A stretch of 64,000 nt of DNA from Bacteroidales bacterium (GCA_017620015.1 JAFZRE010000025.1:1-64000), one strand, 5' to 3'; positions 1 to 10,048 are shown, counted from the stretch's first letter. The notes: generated from the letters alone by a model not told the origin. Numbers and translations are program-made.

Positions 1-1
1 T

Positions 2-3000
2 GTCCGTACTCTCGGCGAGGAGAAGCAGCGCTTCTATGCCGAACTTGACAGGTCAAAGCACGACGAGATAGCAAAGAATGGTGCATCGACAGAGTACACG
101 AACCGCTACGCCGACTACCGCCAGGCACTCTATAGCCTGACGAATGCCGGCCCGTCCGACGATGTTACGGAAAAGCTTGCCGAAGCCGAGAAGTCTGAGT
201 ACGCACTTCTGCAGACAATCATACCTAACGTAGATACAGAAACGGCAACCGTTCTGGTGCAGATATATAGTGAACTTGATGCAAAATACGGCAACAACCC
301 GCCCGCTGAGCTTGTCGATAATTCCCGCCCACTGAGCAATACTAACCCGCCCGCTGAGCCTGTCGACTCATCCCGCCCCCTGCGTCGTACTGAGCTTGCC
401 GAAGTAAGCGTAGTCGAAGTGAAGGGTGTCGAAACTTCAACAAATAATACCAATCACAATGTCGTAGTGTCAAACACTCAAAATGTCGCTGTGTCAAATA
501 ATAATACCTACCAGCCGCAGAATGATACAAACCCGCCCGCTGATATTGTCAACTCATCCCGCCCACTGAGCAATACCAATCCGCCCACTGATCTTGTTGA
601 AGTGAAAGGAACCGAAACTTCTCCTCAAAATGCCCAGCAGAATGGCCTTGTAGAAGGATCTGGCGATGAGAATCCTAGCGCTTATTCTTTAAATTCACAG
701 CAACTGAAATCTTCTGTAACTCGTCAAAGTGACATTTCAAACCGCATCATAATAAATGCTAGCGAAATTAGTGCAATAGAAGGTGTTCTTGCAACATCTG
801 CCGGCAGCGATAAGAAGCGTCTGCAAACCGAACTGGGAGAAATTACCGCTGAGCGCAATAGCAATGTACGTTCATTGAGCGAAGAAAAACAGCATTTCTA
901 TGCAGAGATTGACAAGTCTGCTCATGTTGCAATTGAACAAAGCGATGTTTCAACGGAATACACAAGCCGTTATGCTACATATCGTCAGGCACTCTACAAT
1001 TTGACAAATGCAGAACAGTCTGGTGCAGATATGTCACAGAAATTTGCGGAAGCGGAAATGGCGGAATATGAACTATTGCAAACCATAATACCTAATGTTG
1101 ATTCGGAAACTAGGTCGATATTGCAGCCTATATATAGTGGTCTTGATGCAAAATACCGTCATCAGGGTGGTGTCGAAGTGGCTGATATAATCCCAGAGTC
1201 ATATTCGCAGTCGATGAATCTTCAGGAGCAGATGGTACGTAATATTGATATTTCAACACGTGAAATTGAGCGGCTTGAGCAGCGAGTAAATGTCGCTAAA
1301 AAGTCGGAGCAACGACGTCTTGCCGATGATATTGCACGCGAAGAAAGTCAGAAAGTTGATGATATACAGAAACTTGCTGTTGAAAAGTCGAAATTCTATT
1401 CAGACTTGAATTCATCGTTGGAAAATATTTTGCCAAGCTTGTCCGATTCGGCGCGTCAGGAGTACAAGTTAGCTTACGATTCGTATGATGAATCTTTGAA
1501 AACCATGAAGATTGGACTAGGTTTCTACGATTCTAAGAAGGCTGACCAGATTTACAATGAAGCAGAAGTCCTTGAATATAAATTGTTGCAGCAGATGAAG
1601 CAGGTTGCTACTGGCGAAAACAAGGCAGTTGTTGACAATATGATTTCGAGGATGGAAGAACATAATTCTGTGTTAAGAAGATACAAGGTTGTTGTTGTTT
1701 ATGCGCTTGTAGATAGTCCAGCAAGCAGTTCTTCTGCAATTGGCAAGGTCACAGAAAAGGCAGATAGTGTTGTAATTGATATTCCTTCATCAGCAACTGT
1801 GCTTGCTTCTGCTGATTCGACGAATATTTCTATAACACCCAAGAAGAAATCGATGTCTGGTTATACCGTTGATTCGTATGGAATTTTCGAGAAACCAGAA
1901 ATTAACATGGGCTTGTACTACCGTATTCAGATAGTTGCTGCAAATGTAAAATACAGGATGCCGTATTTCAAGGGCTTGTCGCTGATATTTACCGAGATGA
2001 TTCCAAATACAAGTATTATCCGTTACATGACTGGCGAGTATTACAAGTATGTTTCTGCCCGTGAGGAATTGCCGAAGGTTAGGGGGCTCGGTTTCAGCGA
2101 TGCGTTCATTGTTGCTTATTACAATGGAAAGCGAATTTCTATTGCCGAGGCTCGTCGTCTCGAAGCTTTGCAGAATGCTGAGGAAAACGAAGAAATTCCA
2201 GTGGTAATCCGTCACGAAGCACCAGCAGATTATGTTGAGCCACAAGATATTTTTGCTAATACACAATCCAAGACAAAGACGGAGAGCGTGACAGAAGCAG
2301 ATTCTAGAATTGATGGTGGAGAACTTGTTGTAAATAATGTAACTGATGGACGAAATGCATCGGAATCGAATGTTTCTATAACGTCAGAAAATAATATCTT
2401 GGATAATGGAACTATCTCTATATCGAATGCTTCTGGATATGGCACAGCAGATGGTTCTGGTGTCAAAACTCACGAAATTCCATCGAAGGGAGTTTATTAC
2501 ACCGTTCAGATTGGTGTTTATAAGGATAGACGTCAACCTTCGCAATTAAAGGGTGTATCCCCAGTCGATTATGAGCAGATGCCTAACGGATTTATCCGCC
2601 ATACTTCAGGACGCTTCGATAATTACGACCAGGCAAGGGCTTCGCAGACGAATATTCGCCGTCAGGGAATTACCGATGCATTTGTCATTGCATATATAGA
2701 TGGTCGCAAGGTAAGTTTCTCAGAAGCTGTCGAATATCAGAAATCGATGGCTAGTAAAGTTGTAGTTGAAGCAAATGCCGAAAATAATGCACCTAAGTCG
2801 CAGGTGGCAACTTCGAGCGAAGAAAACCTGTCGAATGTTGAATATGCACCGTTGAACTTGAACACTGGCACTGAGGAGAACAACAAGGATGGCATTTCGT
2901 ATTATGTTCAGATCGGTGCATTCTCTAAGTCGCCAGACCCAGAAATATTGTCGGTATTCTCGAAGGTTGCAGGCGACAAGATACATGTGAAGTTCCCACG

Positions 3001-3577
3001 CGAAGGCTTGCAAGTTTACCGTATTGGCGTGTTCAGTTCGTACGAAGAGGCTCAGAATACATTGGCTGAAGCTCGTTCATTTGGTATTGTGGATGCGTTC
3101 ATAGTGGCGTTCAAGGGAGAAGAACAGATTTCGAGTTCTGAGGCTATCCGCCTGCAGAATGCAGTTAGACAGATTGAGAACAACTCGGGTAGTATCATAA
3201 ATAATAATGCCGAACCAAAATCAACGCAGAGTGTGCAGCCAACGTCTAGTGCAGAACCTAAGCCTGTTGTTCCTTCCGAAACATTGCAGCAGGCAGCAGG
3301 TGGTGTTGAATATTTTGTTCAGCTAGGTGCATTTGTCAATACGCCGGATGCACGAAGCATGGCAACATTCCGTTCTATTGCTTCAAATAGAGGCGCAAGG
3401 CTTTCGACTGTTCATAATGGACGATTCACAAATTATAGGGTAGGGGTGTTCAAGAAATTTGACGATGTGAAGGCCGCCGTTGATGCTGCACGTTCTATGG
3501 GTGTAACCGATGCCTTTGTTGTTGCATTCTACAATGGGGAGAGAATACCTGTAGCAGAGGCAAAAGAGAAGGAATAG
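2..3577 (+). CDS. Partial coiled-coil and SPOR-repeat protein (5' end outside window)
   Basis: The frame is open from the first base, so the ATG at 257 is internal and the true start lies upstream; 1191 residues are visible. Three homologous helical, charged segments (visible residues ~1-100, ~240-380, ~405-545) share motifs such as EKQxFYAE, YRxALYxLTNA and LQTIIPNVD. Four SPOR-like domains follow at about 636-720, 830-913, 966-1053 and 1102-1187, each opening with a YxVQIGxF-like strand and ending GxTDAFVVAxxxGxRI. SPOR domains bind denuded glycan strands of peptidoglycan, so an envelope or wall-associated role is likely. The linker between coil units 1 and 2 is built from CTGAGC-GTCGA DNA repeats encoding Pro-rich peptide (NPPAELVDNSRPL-like). 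No partner is visible because the upstream side is cut. The family name is uncertain; the SPOR call is fairly sure. Confidence 0.85.
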   Translation, partial: VRTLGEEKQRFYAELDRSKHDEIAKNGASTEYTNRYADYRQALYSLTNAGPSDDVTEKLAEAEKSEYALLQTIIPNVDTETATVLVQIYSELDAKYGNNPPAELVDNSRPLSNTNPPAEPVDSSRPLRRTELAEVSVVEVKGVETSTNNTNHNVVVSNTQNVAVSNNNTYQPQNDTNPPADIVNSSRPLSNTNPPTDLVEVKGTETSPQNAQQNGLVEGSGDENPSAYSLNSQQLKSSVTRQSDISNRIIINASEISAIEGVLATSAGSDKKRLQTELGEITAERNSNVRSLSEEKQHFYAEIDKSAHVAIEQSDVSTEYTSRYATYRQALYNLTNAEQSGADMSQKFAEAEMAEYELLQTIIPNVDSETRSILQPIYSGLDAKYRHQGGVEVADIIPESYSQSMNLQEQMVRNIDISTREIERLEQRVNVAKKSEQRRLADDIAREESQKVDDIQKLAVEKSKFYSDLNSSLENILPSLSDSARQEYKLAYDSYDESLKTMKIGLGFYDSKKADQIYNEAEVLEYKLLQQMKQVATGENKAVVDNMISRMEEHNSVLRRYKVVVVYALVDSPASSSSAIGKVTEKADSVVIDIPSSATVLASADSTNISITPKKKSMSGYTVDSYGIFEKPEINMGLYYRIQIVAANVKYRMPYFKGLSLIFTEMIPNTSIIRYMTGEYYKYVSAREELPKVRGLGFSDAFIVAYYNGKRISIAEARRLEALQNAEENEEIPVVIRHEAPADYVEPQDIFANTQSKTKTESVTEADSRIDGGELVVNNVTDGRNASESNVSITSENNILDNGTISISNASGYGTADGSGVKTHEIPSKGVYYTVQIGVYKDRRQPSQLKGVSPVDYEQMPNGFIRHTSGRFDNYDQARASQTNIRRQGITDAFVIAYIDGRKVSFSEAVEYQKSMASKVVVEANAENNAPKSQVATSSEENLSNVEYAPLNLNTGTEENNKDGISYYVQIGAFSKSPDPEILSVFSKVAGDKIHVKFPREGLQVYRIGVFSSYEEAQNTLAEARSFGIVDAFIVAFKGEEQISSSEAIRLQNAVRQIENNSGSIINNNAEPKSTQSVQPTSSAEPKPVVPSETLQQAAGGVEYFVQLGAFVNTPDARSMATFRSIASNRGARLSTVHNGRFTNYRVGVFKKFDDVKAAVDAARSMGVTDAFVVAFYNGERIPVAEAKEKE
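297..438 (+). repeat. CTGAGC..GTCGA repeat cluster inside a coding region
   Basis: Successive copies read cccgctgagcttgtcga, cccactgagcaat, cccgctgagcctgtcgact and gcgtagtcgaagtg. They are translated in frame as a Pro/Ser-rich linker of the SPOR protein. The same core appears in four other genes of this window, in either orientation. Confidence 0.8.
531..621 (+). repeat. Second CTGAGC..GTCGA repeat cluster in the same gene
   Basis: The stretch repeats the order of the first cluster (acccgcccgctga, gtcaactcatcccgcccactgagcaat, ccgcccactgatcttgttgaagtg) with more mismatches, and stays in frame. It looks like a diverged duplicate of the 297-438 cluster. Confidence 0.75.
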
Positions 3578-3583
3578 GAGTCC

Positions 3584-4516
3584 TTACGATTTCATCCACA
3601 CAAATACACCGTGGCTTATCTTCCCACCAAATTGTGATACGCCTTTTATTTCTTCACACATTTCAATATTGTGATGTGGGAAGCTCTTGTGCAAGAGTTC
3701 TCGTACTTCCATGCCATATACTGAATGCGAGTACAAGTTCATTATTATGAACGATTTTTCTTTTGCAATGAGATTTACGTTAGTGAGAAGATTTTCAATC
3801 ATCTCGTCGAAAATCCACTTTTCGTTTTTTGCTCCGCTGCCAATGGCTGGCGGGTCGAGGATAATGCCGTCGTAGGTGTTTCCACGCTTGATTTCGCGTT
3901 CCACAAACTTTTGCGCATCTTCGGTTATGAGGCGGATATTGCTTCTGCCTGAGTTTTCAGCGTTGCGGCGAGTCCATTCCACAACCTTACGAATAGAATC
4001 GATGTGGGTTGCCTTGTCGAAGAAGTTTGAAGCAAAAACAGTAGATAATCCAGTGTAGCCGAACAGGTTAAGGAAACTTTCGTGTCCGAAGCTGGCACTT
4101 TCGCGTTCGATGAACTGCCAGTTGATGACTTGTTCGGGGAATATGCCGATGTGTTTGGAGGTGGTGAGGGAAAGTTCGGCTGTAATATGAGGAACTTCCC
4201 TTTGATTTGCTGTTGACATTCCATCTGCTTCCCTTCGACTGACGCTCAGGGTGCGCTTAGAGGAGCGGGAAATGTATTCCATCCTCCACGTTTCAGGAAT
4301 TGGCTTGAAAATATCCCATCTGCCCGAATTTTTTGATGTCTCAACAAATTCAGCATTCGCCATTTCTTTCCATTGTGCTTCGGATAGGTGCGGTTTGCCC
4401 GTGGCGGTTATTTCGGGACGGATGAGTGTAATTTCACCGAAACGCTCAAGTTTGCGACCGTTGCCGCAGTCTATGAGTTCGTATTCTTTCCAGAGGTTGT
4501 GGAGGCAGACTTCCAT
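3584..4516 (-). CDS. COG1092-type SAM-dependent rRNA methyltransferase
   Basis: A Rossmann-fold class I methyltransferase resembling the catalytic part of the RlmI/RlmL (23S rRNA methyltransferase) group. Visible motifs are GIFPEQ before the SAM domain, motif I NLFGYTGLSTVFAS, an acidic HIDSIRKVVEW and the catalytic ILDPPAIG. At 310 residues it lacks the N-terminal PUA domain of RlmI, which fits the shorter Bacteroidota form. The start is the ATG at 4516, which overlaps the stop of the upstream U32 gene as TAATG; a TTG at 4525 is less likely. Residues ~83-98 (SSKRTLSVSRREADG) come from an inserted CTGAGC repeat. It is the third gene of the lon operon. The exact target base is unknown. Confidence 0.85.
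   Translation of the reverse strand: MEVCLHNLWKEYELIDCGNGRKLERFGEITLIRPEITATGKPHLSEAQWKEMANAEFVETSKNSGRWDIFKPIPETWRMEYISRSSKRTLSVSRREADGMSTANQREVPHITAELSLTTSKHIGIFPEQVINWQFIERESASFGHESFLNLFGYTGLSTVFASNFFDKATHIDSIRKVVEWTRRNAENSGRSNIRLITEDAQKFVEREIKRGNTYDGIILDPPAIGSGAKNEKWIFDEMIENLLTNVNLIAKEKSFIIMNLYSHSVYGMEVRELLHKSFPHHNIEMCEEIKGVSQFGGKISHGVFVWMKS
4229..4270 (-). repeat. CTGAGC..GTCGA repeat inside the methyltransferase gene
   Basis: On the plus strand it reads cccttcgactgacgctcagg followed by gtgcgcttagaggagcgg, the reverse complement of the core seen in cinA (ccctgagcgtagtcgaaggg) with one altered triplet. It is translated as part of a loop before the GIFPEQ motif. Confidence 0.75.
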
Positions 4517-5781
4517 TACTCGCAACTTGCAAATTGGGTGTCAACAATCTTGTACAGCTTATCGCCACGGCGGACGACTTCGCTCGTCTTTATAGAGAAC
4601 AACGAGCCTTGCACGACCTTTGGAACAGGTTTCAAGTCTTCGCGGATTTCGTCAGCAATCTGCTGGACAGCACCAGTAGTTGTACCTGTAATTAGGATTT
4701 CGTCGCCAACAGAAAGTTCCTCGGCAGTTTCTAGTTTTATTTCTGCAACATTTATTTTCGAGAAGAAATTGAGCACCTTGCCAAGATATACTTTGGTCTT
4801 TGTTGCGCGGGAACCATAGACTTCCGACCATTCGCCAAGTCGTTGTCCCATATAGTAGCCGTCCCAGAATCCACGGTTGAATACCGTTTCCAAACGTTTC
4901 TTCCAACCATCAATCTTTTCGCGGTCGTAAGTTCCATCGAAACAGGAATTTAAGGCTTCGTTGTAGCATTCAACAACGGTCTTCACGTATTCGCAAGAGC
5001 GGGCGCGACCTTCGATTTTTAGAACGCTTACATCGGCATCAATGATTTTGTTTACAAAACCTATTGTACACAAGTCTTTTGGCGACATTATGTACTTGTT
5101 GTCGATTTCGAGTTCGTCGCCACTTTCGATGTCTGTTACGCGGTATGCCCTGCGGCAGGCCTGCAGGCATGCACCGCGGTTTGCCGAGTGATTGTATTCG
5201 TGAAGGCTGAGGTAACATTTGCCAGATACGGCCATACACAAGGCTCCGTGGCAGAAGATTTCAATCTTAACAAGTTCGCCCTTTGGTCCACGGATGTCAC
5301 GCTGGCGGATTTGCTCGGTTATGTACTTCACTTGTTCGAGCGAAAGTTCGCGGGCTGTTACCATCACATCACAGAATTGAGCAAAAAATGTAACCGCCTC
5401 GATGTTGGAAATGTTCAGCTGCGTAGATGCATGAACCTCAACACCTTTGCTATGGGCGTACTGCATCACAGAAATATCCGAAGCAATTATAGCAGTAACG
5501 TGATTTTCTGCGGCAGCATCCACAACCTTGTGCATCTTTTCCATTTCCTCGTCGTAGATAATGGTGTTTACGGTGAGGTAGGTCTTTACGTTGTGCTCTT
5601 CGCAAATAGAGACTATGTTGCGCAGGTCTTCGAATGTGAAGTTGTTCGACGAGCGGGCACGCATGTTAAGTTGTTCAATGCCAAAGTATATTGAATTGCT
5701 TCCTGCCTGAATTGCAGCCATCAGCGACTCGTATGAGCCAACTGGTGCCATCAGGTCTATGTCGGTACGTTTGCGTTGCAT
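4516..5781 (-). CDS. Peptidase U32 family protein (tRNA ho5U-type modification protein)
   Basis: This 421-residue protein matches the COG0826 family. It starts with the family's LMAPVGSYESLMAAIQAGS, carries the signature EIFCHGALCMAVSGKCYLS and further cysteines (RGACLQACRR) that bind a 4Fe-4S cluster in characterised members. TrhP/YegQ and RlhA of this family use prephenate-derived chemistry to hydroxylate tRNA U34 or 23S rRNA; the old peptidase label is probably misleading. Its start overlaps the lon stop (TAATG) and its stop overlaps the methyltransferase start (TAATG), so all three are translationally coupled. Pairing with an RNA methyltransferase supports an RNA-modification role. Which RNA is modified cannot be told here. 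Confidence 0.88.
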   Translation of the reverse strand: MQRKRTDIDLMAPVGSYESLMAAIQAGSNSIYFGIEQLNMRARSSNNFTFEDLRNIVSICEEHNVKTYLTVNTIIYDEEMEKMHKVVDAAAENHVTAIIASDISVMQYAHSKGVEVHASTQLNISNIEAVTFFAQFCDVMVTARELSLEQVKYITEQIRQRDIRGPKGELVKIEIFCHGALCMAVSGKCYLSLHEYNHSANRGACLQACRRAYRVTDIESGDELEIDNKYIMSPKDLCTIGFVNKIIDADVSVLKIEGRARSCEYVKTVVECYNEALNSCFDGTYDREKIDGWKKRLETVFNRGFWDGYYMGQRLGEWSEVYGSRATKTKVYLGKVLNFFSKINVAEIKLETAEELSVGDEILITGTTTGAVQQIADEIREDLKPVPKVVQGSLFSIKTSEVVRRGDKLYKIVDTQFASCE

Positions 5782-8228
5782 TATTTGTCTGTAAGTTTTT
5801 TAGCGTTCTTGACCTTTTTGTCGGTAATGGCGAGTTCAAATACGTCTGAAACAGTGTCAACGTAGTGGAACTGAACACCTTCAAGGTACATTGGCTTTAT
5901 GTCGTTGATGTCCTTTTCGTTTTCGCGCGAAAGTATGATTTCGGTGATTCCAGCGCGTTTTGCAGCAAGAATCTTCTCCTTGATTCCGCCTACCGGCAGA
6001 ACTTTTCCGCGCAGTGTTATTTCGCCTGTCATTGCAATGTGCGACTTTACTTTACGCTGCGTAAAGGCCGAAGCAATAGCTGTTGCCATTGTGATACCAG
6101 CCGATGGACCGTCCTTCGGTATTGCGCCTTCGGGAACGTGCAGGTGAATATTCCACTTTTCGAATGCTTCGGGCTTTATGCCAAGTTTGTCGGCATGTGC
6201 CTTTACGTATTCCATAGCCAGTTTCGCCGATTCCTTCATCACGTCGCCGAGATTTCCGGTGAGCGTCATCTTGCCGTCGCCTGCCGAAAGGCTGGTCTCG
6301 ATGTAGAGAATTTCACCGCCGACAGCTGTCCAAGCCAATCCTGTGACAACACCAGCAAATTCCTGTTCCTCGTACATGTCGCGGTGGAATAGGGGCTTTC
6401 CAATGAATGTTTCAAGGTTCTCGGCAGTAATGACTTTCGGATATTTTTCGTTCATACCGATTGCCTTTGCAAGACGGCGAGCCAATTTTGCAATCTGCTT
6501 GTCGAGTGCACGGACGCCTGATTCGCGAGTGTAGTCTTCGATAATCTTCAAAATTGCCGAATCGTCAACCTTGATTTTGTACTTCTTGATTCCGTGGTTG
6601 TCGAATTCCTTCGGGATGAGGTGTCGCTTTGCAATTTCCAACTTTTCTTCGGTGACATAACCGCTAATTTCTATCATTTCCATTCTGTCGCGAAGGGCTG
6701 GATTTATCGTGGAAATGTTGTTGGCAGTGGCAATAAACATCACTTTCGACAAGTCGTATTCCTGGTCAATGAAATTATCGTGGAATTCGGTATTTTGTTC
6801 TGGGTCAAGCACTTCGAGCAATGCCGATGATGGGTCGCCACGGTAGTCGTTTCCAACCTTGTCGATTTCGTCGAGTATAAACACTGGGTTAGATGATTTT
6901 GCCTTGTTGATGTTCTGCAAAATTCTGCCAGGCATTGCACCTATATATGTACGACGGTGTCCGCGAATTTCCGATTCGTCGTGCAGACCGCCAAGTGACA
7001 TTCTGACATATTTTCTGCCAAGTGCATCGGCAATGCTCTTTCCAAGCGATGTCTTGCCGACACCTGGAGGGCCGTAAAGACAAAGTATCGGAGATTTCAA
7101 GTCGCCCTTAAGTTTCAGGACAGCAAGGTGTTCAAGAATTCTATCCTTTACGTCGTCGAGTCCGAAATGGTCGCGGTCGAGGACTTTTTGTGCGTGTTTC
7201 AGATTGAAATTATCCTTGGTGTACTCATTCCACGGCAAATCGACGAATACGTGCATATAGTTCATCTGCACCGAGAATTCGGCAGACATTGGGTTCAGTT
7301 GCTCGAGCTTTTTTATCTCAGCCTCATACACTTCGGCAATTTCCTTGCTCCATTTTTTCTTCTTTCCTTTTTCGCGGAGTTCGTCAATTTCCTTTTCGTA
7401 AGGAGATCCGCCGAGTTCCTCCTGGATGGTCTTAATCTGCTGGTTAAGAAAGTATTCGCGCTGTTGCTTGTCCATGTCTTTCTTAACCTTGCCCTGGATT
7501 TCGTTTTTCAAGTCGATGAACTGCTTCTGTTCGTTGAGGTATCGCAGAAGTCCTATGGCACGTTGTTTCAACTCGTTGGCTTCCAGAAGTGTCTGCTTTT
7601 CATCGTTGGTGCAGTTGCAGTTGGTTGCAATGTAGTTGACTAGGAAAGTAGGATTGTCGATGTTTTTCAGTGCAAACGACAATTCTCCGGGAGCGTTCTG
7701 GCTCATTTTCACGATTTTAATTGCAATGTCCTTGATAGAGGACAAGATTGCATCCATATCGTGGTCGTTTTTCGGTTCAACGGGTTCGCGGAGATAGCGC
7801 ACACGAGCCATAAAATATGGGTCGCTGCCTGTGTATTCCAGTATTTCAAACCTTGATTTGCCTTGTATTATGACCGAAATGGTATTGTCGGGCATTTCGA
7901 TGACCTTGAGGATTTCGGCTACCGTTCCAATTTTGTGCATATCGGAAAACTGCGGGTCTTCGACCTCGGCATCAATCTGCGAAAGAGCACCGAAAATGCG
8001 TGTAGTTCGCTGTATTTCACGTATCAGCTTGAACGATTTCTGTCGTCCTATATTTATTGGGAATACTACACCTGGGAACAAAACAGAGTTTCGTAGCGGC
8101 AGTATTGGTAGAAATTCGGGATACTCCTTGATTTCGTCTGTCTTCTTTATTACGTCTGTGAAGATAGGGATTATGTTTTCACCTTCTTCAATGTCAGACA
8201 TCATCTTATAGTCGTCAAATAAATCCAT
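5781..8228 (-). CDS. lon: ATP-dependent protease Lon
   Basis: Full-length LonA, 815 residues. The N-terminal substrate domain begins near [16 protein letters not shown]; the AAA+ module has Walker A GPPGVGKT at ~386-393 and Walker [11 protein letters not shown]; the C-terminal protease domain has the catalytic Ser in PKDGPSAG (~Ser708) and Lys ~751. It degrades misfolded and regulatory proteins in the cytoplasm. It has its own TACCTTTG promoter 82 bases upstream and heads a three-gene operon with the U32 protein and the methyltransferase. No HrcA/CIRCE-like site was seen in the leader. Confidence 0.97.
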   Translation of the reverse strand: MDLFDDYKMMSDIEEGENIIPIFTDVIKKTDEIKEYPEFLPILPLRNSVLFPGVVFPINIGRQKSFKLIREIQRTTRIFGALSQIDAEVEDPQFSDMHKIGTVAEILKVIEMPDNTISVIIQGKSRFEILEYTGSDPYFMARVRYLREPVEPKNDHDMDAILSSIKDIAIKIVKMSQNAPGELSFALKNIDNPTFLVNYIATNCNCTNDEKQTLLEANELKQRAIGLLRYLNEQKQFIDLKNEIQGKVKKDMDKQQREYFLNQQIKTIQEELGGSPYEKEIDELREKGKKKKWSKEIAEVYEAEIKKLEQLNPMSAEFSVQMNYMHVFVDLPWNEYTKDNFNLKHAQKVLDRDHFGLDDVKDRILEHLAVLKLKGDLKSPILCLYGPPGVGKTSLGKSIADALGRKYVRMSLGGLHDESEIRGHRRTYIGAMPGRILQNINKAKSSNPVFILDEIDKVGNDYRGDPSSALLEVLDPEQNTEFHDNFIDQEYDLSKVMFIATANNISTINPALRDRMEMIEISGYVTEEKLEIAKRHLIPKEFDNHGIKKYKIKVDDSAILKIIEDYTRESGVRALDKQIAKLARRLAKAIGMNEKYPKVITAENLETFIGKPLFHRDMYEEQEFAGVVTGLAWTAVGGEILYIETSLSAGDGKMTLTGNLGDVMKESAKLAMEYVKAHADKLGIKPEAFEKWNIHLHVPEGAIPKDGPSAGITMATAIASAFTQRKVKSHIAMTGEITLRGKVLPVGGIKEKILAAKRAGITEIILSRENEKDINDIKPMYLEGVQFHYVDTVSDVFELAITDKKVKNAKKLTDK

Positions 8229-8309
8229 AAATAATATGTCAAAATGGCACTAATTCTTTAATATTTTATCGAGGCACATATATGGGCAATCTGCGTGCCA
8301 ATCGTGATG

Positions 8310-8317
8310 CAAAGGTA
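8310..8317 (-). promoter_or_regulatory. Promoter -7 element of the lon operon
   Basis: TACCTTTG on the minus strand, an exact match to the Bacteroidota TAnnTTTG box, about 80 bases before the lon ATG. Confidence 0.7.
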
Positions 8318-8352
8318 ATGAAAATTGGGGAAAATGTTGTGGTGTTTTTAAA

Positions 8353-8380
8353 ACAAAAAAGGCTGTCGGATGACAGCCTT
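8353..8380 (-). terminator. Intrinsic terminator after the PorP/SprF gene
   Basis: AAGGCTGTC and GACAGCCTT form a 9-bp stem around a 4-base loop, followed on the minus strand by a T run. It lies 24 bases beyond the stop codon of the gene above it. Confidence 0.85.
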
Positions 8381-8403
8381 CAAATATTTGTAATAAAAAT
8401 ATT

Positions 8404-9348
8404 CTAGAAGAAGCTACGGTGCTTACGAGCATTTTCACCGATGTTAACACCAAAGATAAATTCCTGAGAACCCCATGTGTAGTTCGAAAGGTCGCTGAAT
8501 GTAACATCGTAAGCGTATCCGAAGTAGTATTGTTTGTACTTGACACCTACATTAGCAATGAATGAGTCGCCTGGACGTACAGAAATTCCGAACCAGTAGT
8601 CCTGCTTGATGAAGAACTTGAGGTTAATGTCGAACTGCGGTAATGTGAGTTCGGTGGTCTTTATCATAATTGACGGTTCAAGTTCGAAGTCGGGAGCTTT
8701 TTTACCCTTCTTTCCTTCGAAAATGAAGCGGTAGCCTCCAAATAGGAAGTAGTGTCTTACCATTTTGTTTTCCTTGATGTTCTGGTTTACTTTCATTTTC
8801 GACTGGAAGAGGTTTGCAGCAGTCAAGCTGGCATAGTAGTGCTTGCCGTATGCGTAAACACCGAACGATGCATCAGGGATTATTGTCTTTTCGATAAGGT
8901 ATGTCAGCGATGGGTCATCGTACCAAGTCGGGTCGAAGTTACGTTGGTCAAGTTTGTACTGGTAGCATTCTGCCGACAGACCTAGCGAAATATTGTCGTG
9001 TCTTGTTATTCTGAATATGTACGAATATATTGCCTTGAAGCCTATTTCGCTTGATGGTCCATATTTGTCGTGAAATAGGATACCTCCAAGTCCCATTGTT
9101 CCGTGGTATAATGATGTATGTCCCGATAATGTTTGCGTTGATGGAGCTTCCTTCATACCTACCCATTGCTTGTGTACGCCGATTACAATCGGAGCATAAT
9201 CTTTTGTGCCGGCTATTGCTGGGTTTATATAGAAATCGTTCATCATGTACTGGCTGAACAATGGTAGCTGTTGCGCATGTAACGCACTGTTGCATAAGAA
9301 AATCGCTACTGCAACTACTATTAATTCCTTTACTAAACTCTTACTCAT
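8404..9348 (-). CDS. PorP/SprF family type IX secretion membrane protein
   Basis: A 314-residue protein with a signal peptide (hydrophobic stretch ending ALHAQ) followed by the family hallmark FSQYMMNDFYINPAIAGT and GLGGILFHDKYGPSSE. These are outer-membrane beta-barrels; SprF/PorP members assist secretion or anchoring of particular T9SS cargoes, and PorP itself is needed for T9SS function. The start is the ATG at 9348; the codon at 9357 is TTG. A TATATTTG promoter lies 34 bases upstream and a hairpin terminator follows, so it is probably transcribed alone. No large adhesin partner lies beside it, which is common for extra PorP/SprF paralogues. Its specific cargo is unknown. Confidence 0.9.
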   Translation of the reverse strand: MSKSLVKELIVVAVAIFLCNSALHAQQLPLFSQYMMNDFYINPAIAGTKDYAPIVIGVHKQWVGMKEAPSTQTLSGHTSLYHGTMGLGGILFHDKYGPSSEIGFKAIYSYIFRITRHDNISLGLSAECYQYKLDQRNFDPTWYDDPSLTYLIEKTIIPDASFGVYAYGKHYYASLTAANLFQSKMKVNQNIKENKMVRHYFLFGGYRFIFEGKKGKKAPDFELEPSIMIKTTELTLPQFDINLKFFIKQDYWFGISVRPGDSFIANVGVKYKQYYFGYAYDVTFSDLSNYTWGSQEFIFGVNIGENARKHRSFF

Positions 9349-9381
9349 AGTCTTCAATATTTAGAGTTTGACTCATAGGTG

Positions 9382-9389
9382 CAAATATA
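9382..9389 (-). promoter_or_regulatory. Promoter -7 element of the PorP/SprF gene
   Basis: TATATTTG on the minus strand, about 34 bases before the ATG at 9348. Confidence 0.65.
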
Positions 9390-9472
9390 ACGATTATTTC
9401 AATACTAGCAAGAGATTTATAAAAAAATGTTAAATTTTTTTTGCGTTTTGCGGTAACTGTTTGGGTATCTTG

Positions 9473-9976
9473 CTATTGTTCCGCTTGGATTGTCTTTATG
9501 CTGTTGGTTATTGGGGCTTCTATTTGTTTAGCTATGCATTCGGGGAAATCGGCTGTAACCCATATCGTGTTTTCTTTCCCGGTAAATAGCATCAGTCTGA
9601 TGAAGTCCATTTCGTTGCCGTTGGCATCGTGTGATTTGAACCTGCTTCTGTATATGATTGCTTCGTTGCCGTCTTGCATTTTGGTTTCCTGCTTGTCAAG
9701 TAGGTCAAGTCCTTGTGTTCTCATGTATTTGTCCGTGATTGCAGACGTTATGCGCTTGAAGTTGCGGTTTGTGACAATATGAGTCTGTATGTAAGTCATT
9801 GTGCCTTGGTGAGTAATCCTGTTGGTGATGGTGTCTTGCTCGAAATGTGCTGGCGGTATTATTGAGATGCCGTGCAGTTTGACTCGTTGGCTGATAGTGT
9901 CGTTTTGTGCGTTTGCTGGCGATGCCACAACGAGCGCGAATGCTATTGCGAATAATATGAGGAGTATCTGTTTCAT
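9473..9976 (-). CDS. Small exported protein of unknown function
   Basis: I do not recognise this 167-residue protein. The ATG at 9976 is chosen because it is preceded by AAAGAG and opens a clean signal peptide (MKQILLILFAIAFAL, cleavage near ANAQ), whereas an upstream in-frame start at 10042 would put 22 extra residues before it. The mature part is mixed alpha/beta with no repeats, no lipobox and no obvious catalytic motif; it contains TGKENTIWVTADFPE near the C-terminus. A TACCTTTG promoter lies 73 bases upstream. It points away from the S9 peptidase gene and is probably monocistronic. Confidence 0.7.
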   Translation of the reverse strand: MKQILLILFAIAFALVVASPANAQNDTISQRVKLHGISIIPPAHFEQDTITNRITHQGTMTYIQTHIVTNRNFKRITSAITDKYMRTQGLDLLDKQETKMQDGNEAIIYRSRFKSHDANGNEMDFIRLMLFTGKENTIWVTADFPECIAKQIEAPITNSIKTIQAEQ

Positions 9977-10048
9977 CTCTTTTGCAAAAAAAAATATGGG
10001 CATCAAGCAATACCCATACACAAAACTCTTACTCAAAAACAATCACCG

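Noticed and set aside
257-259. ATG at 257 as the start of the SPOR gene
   Set aside because: The same frame is open to base 2 and the upstream residues match the internal coiled-coil repeat, so the gene begins outside the window.
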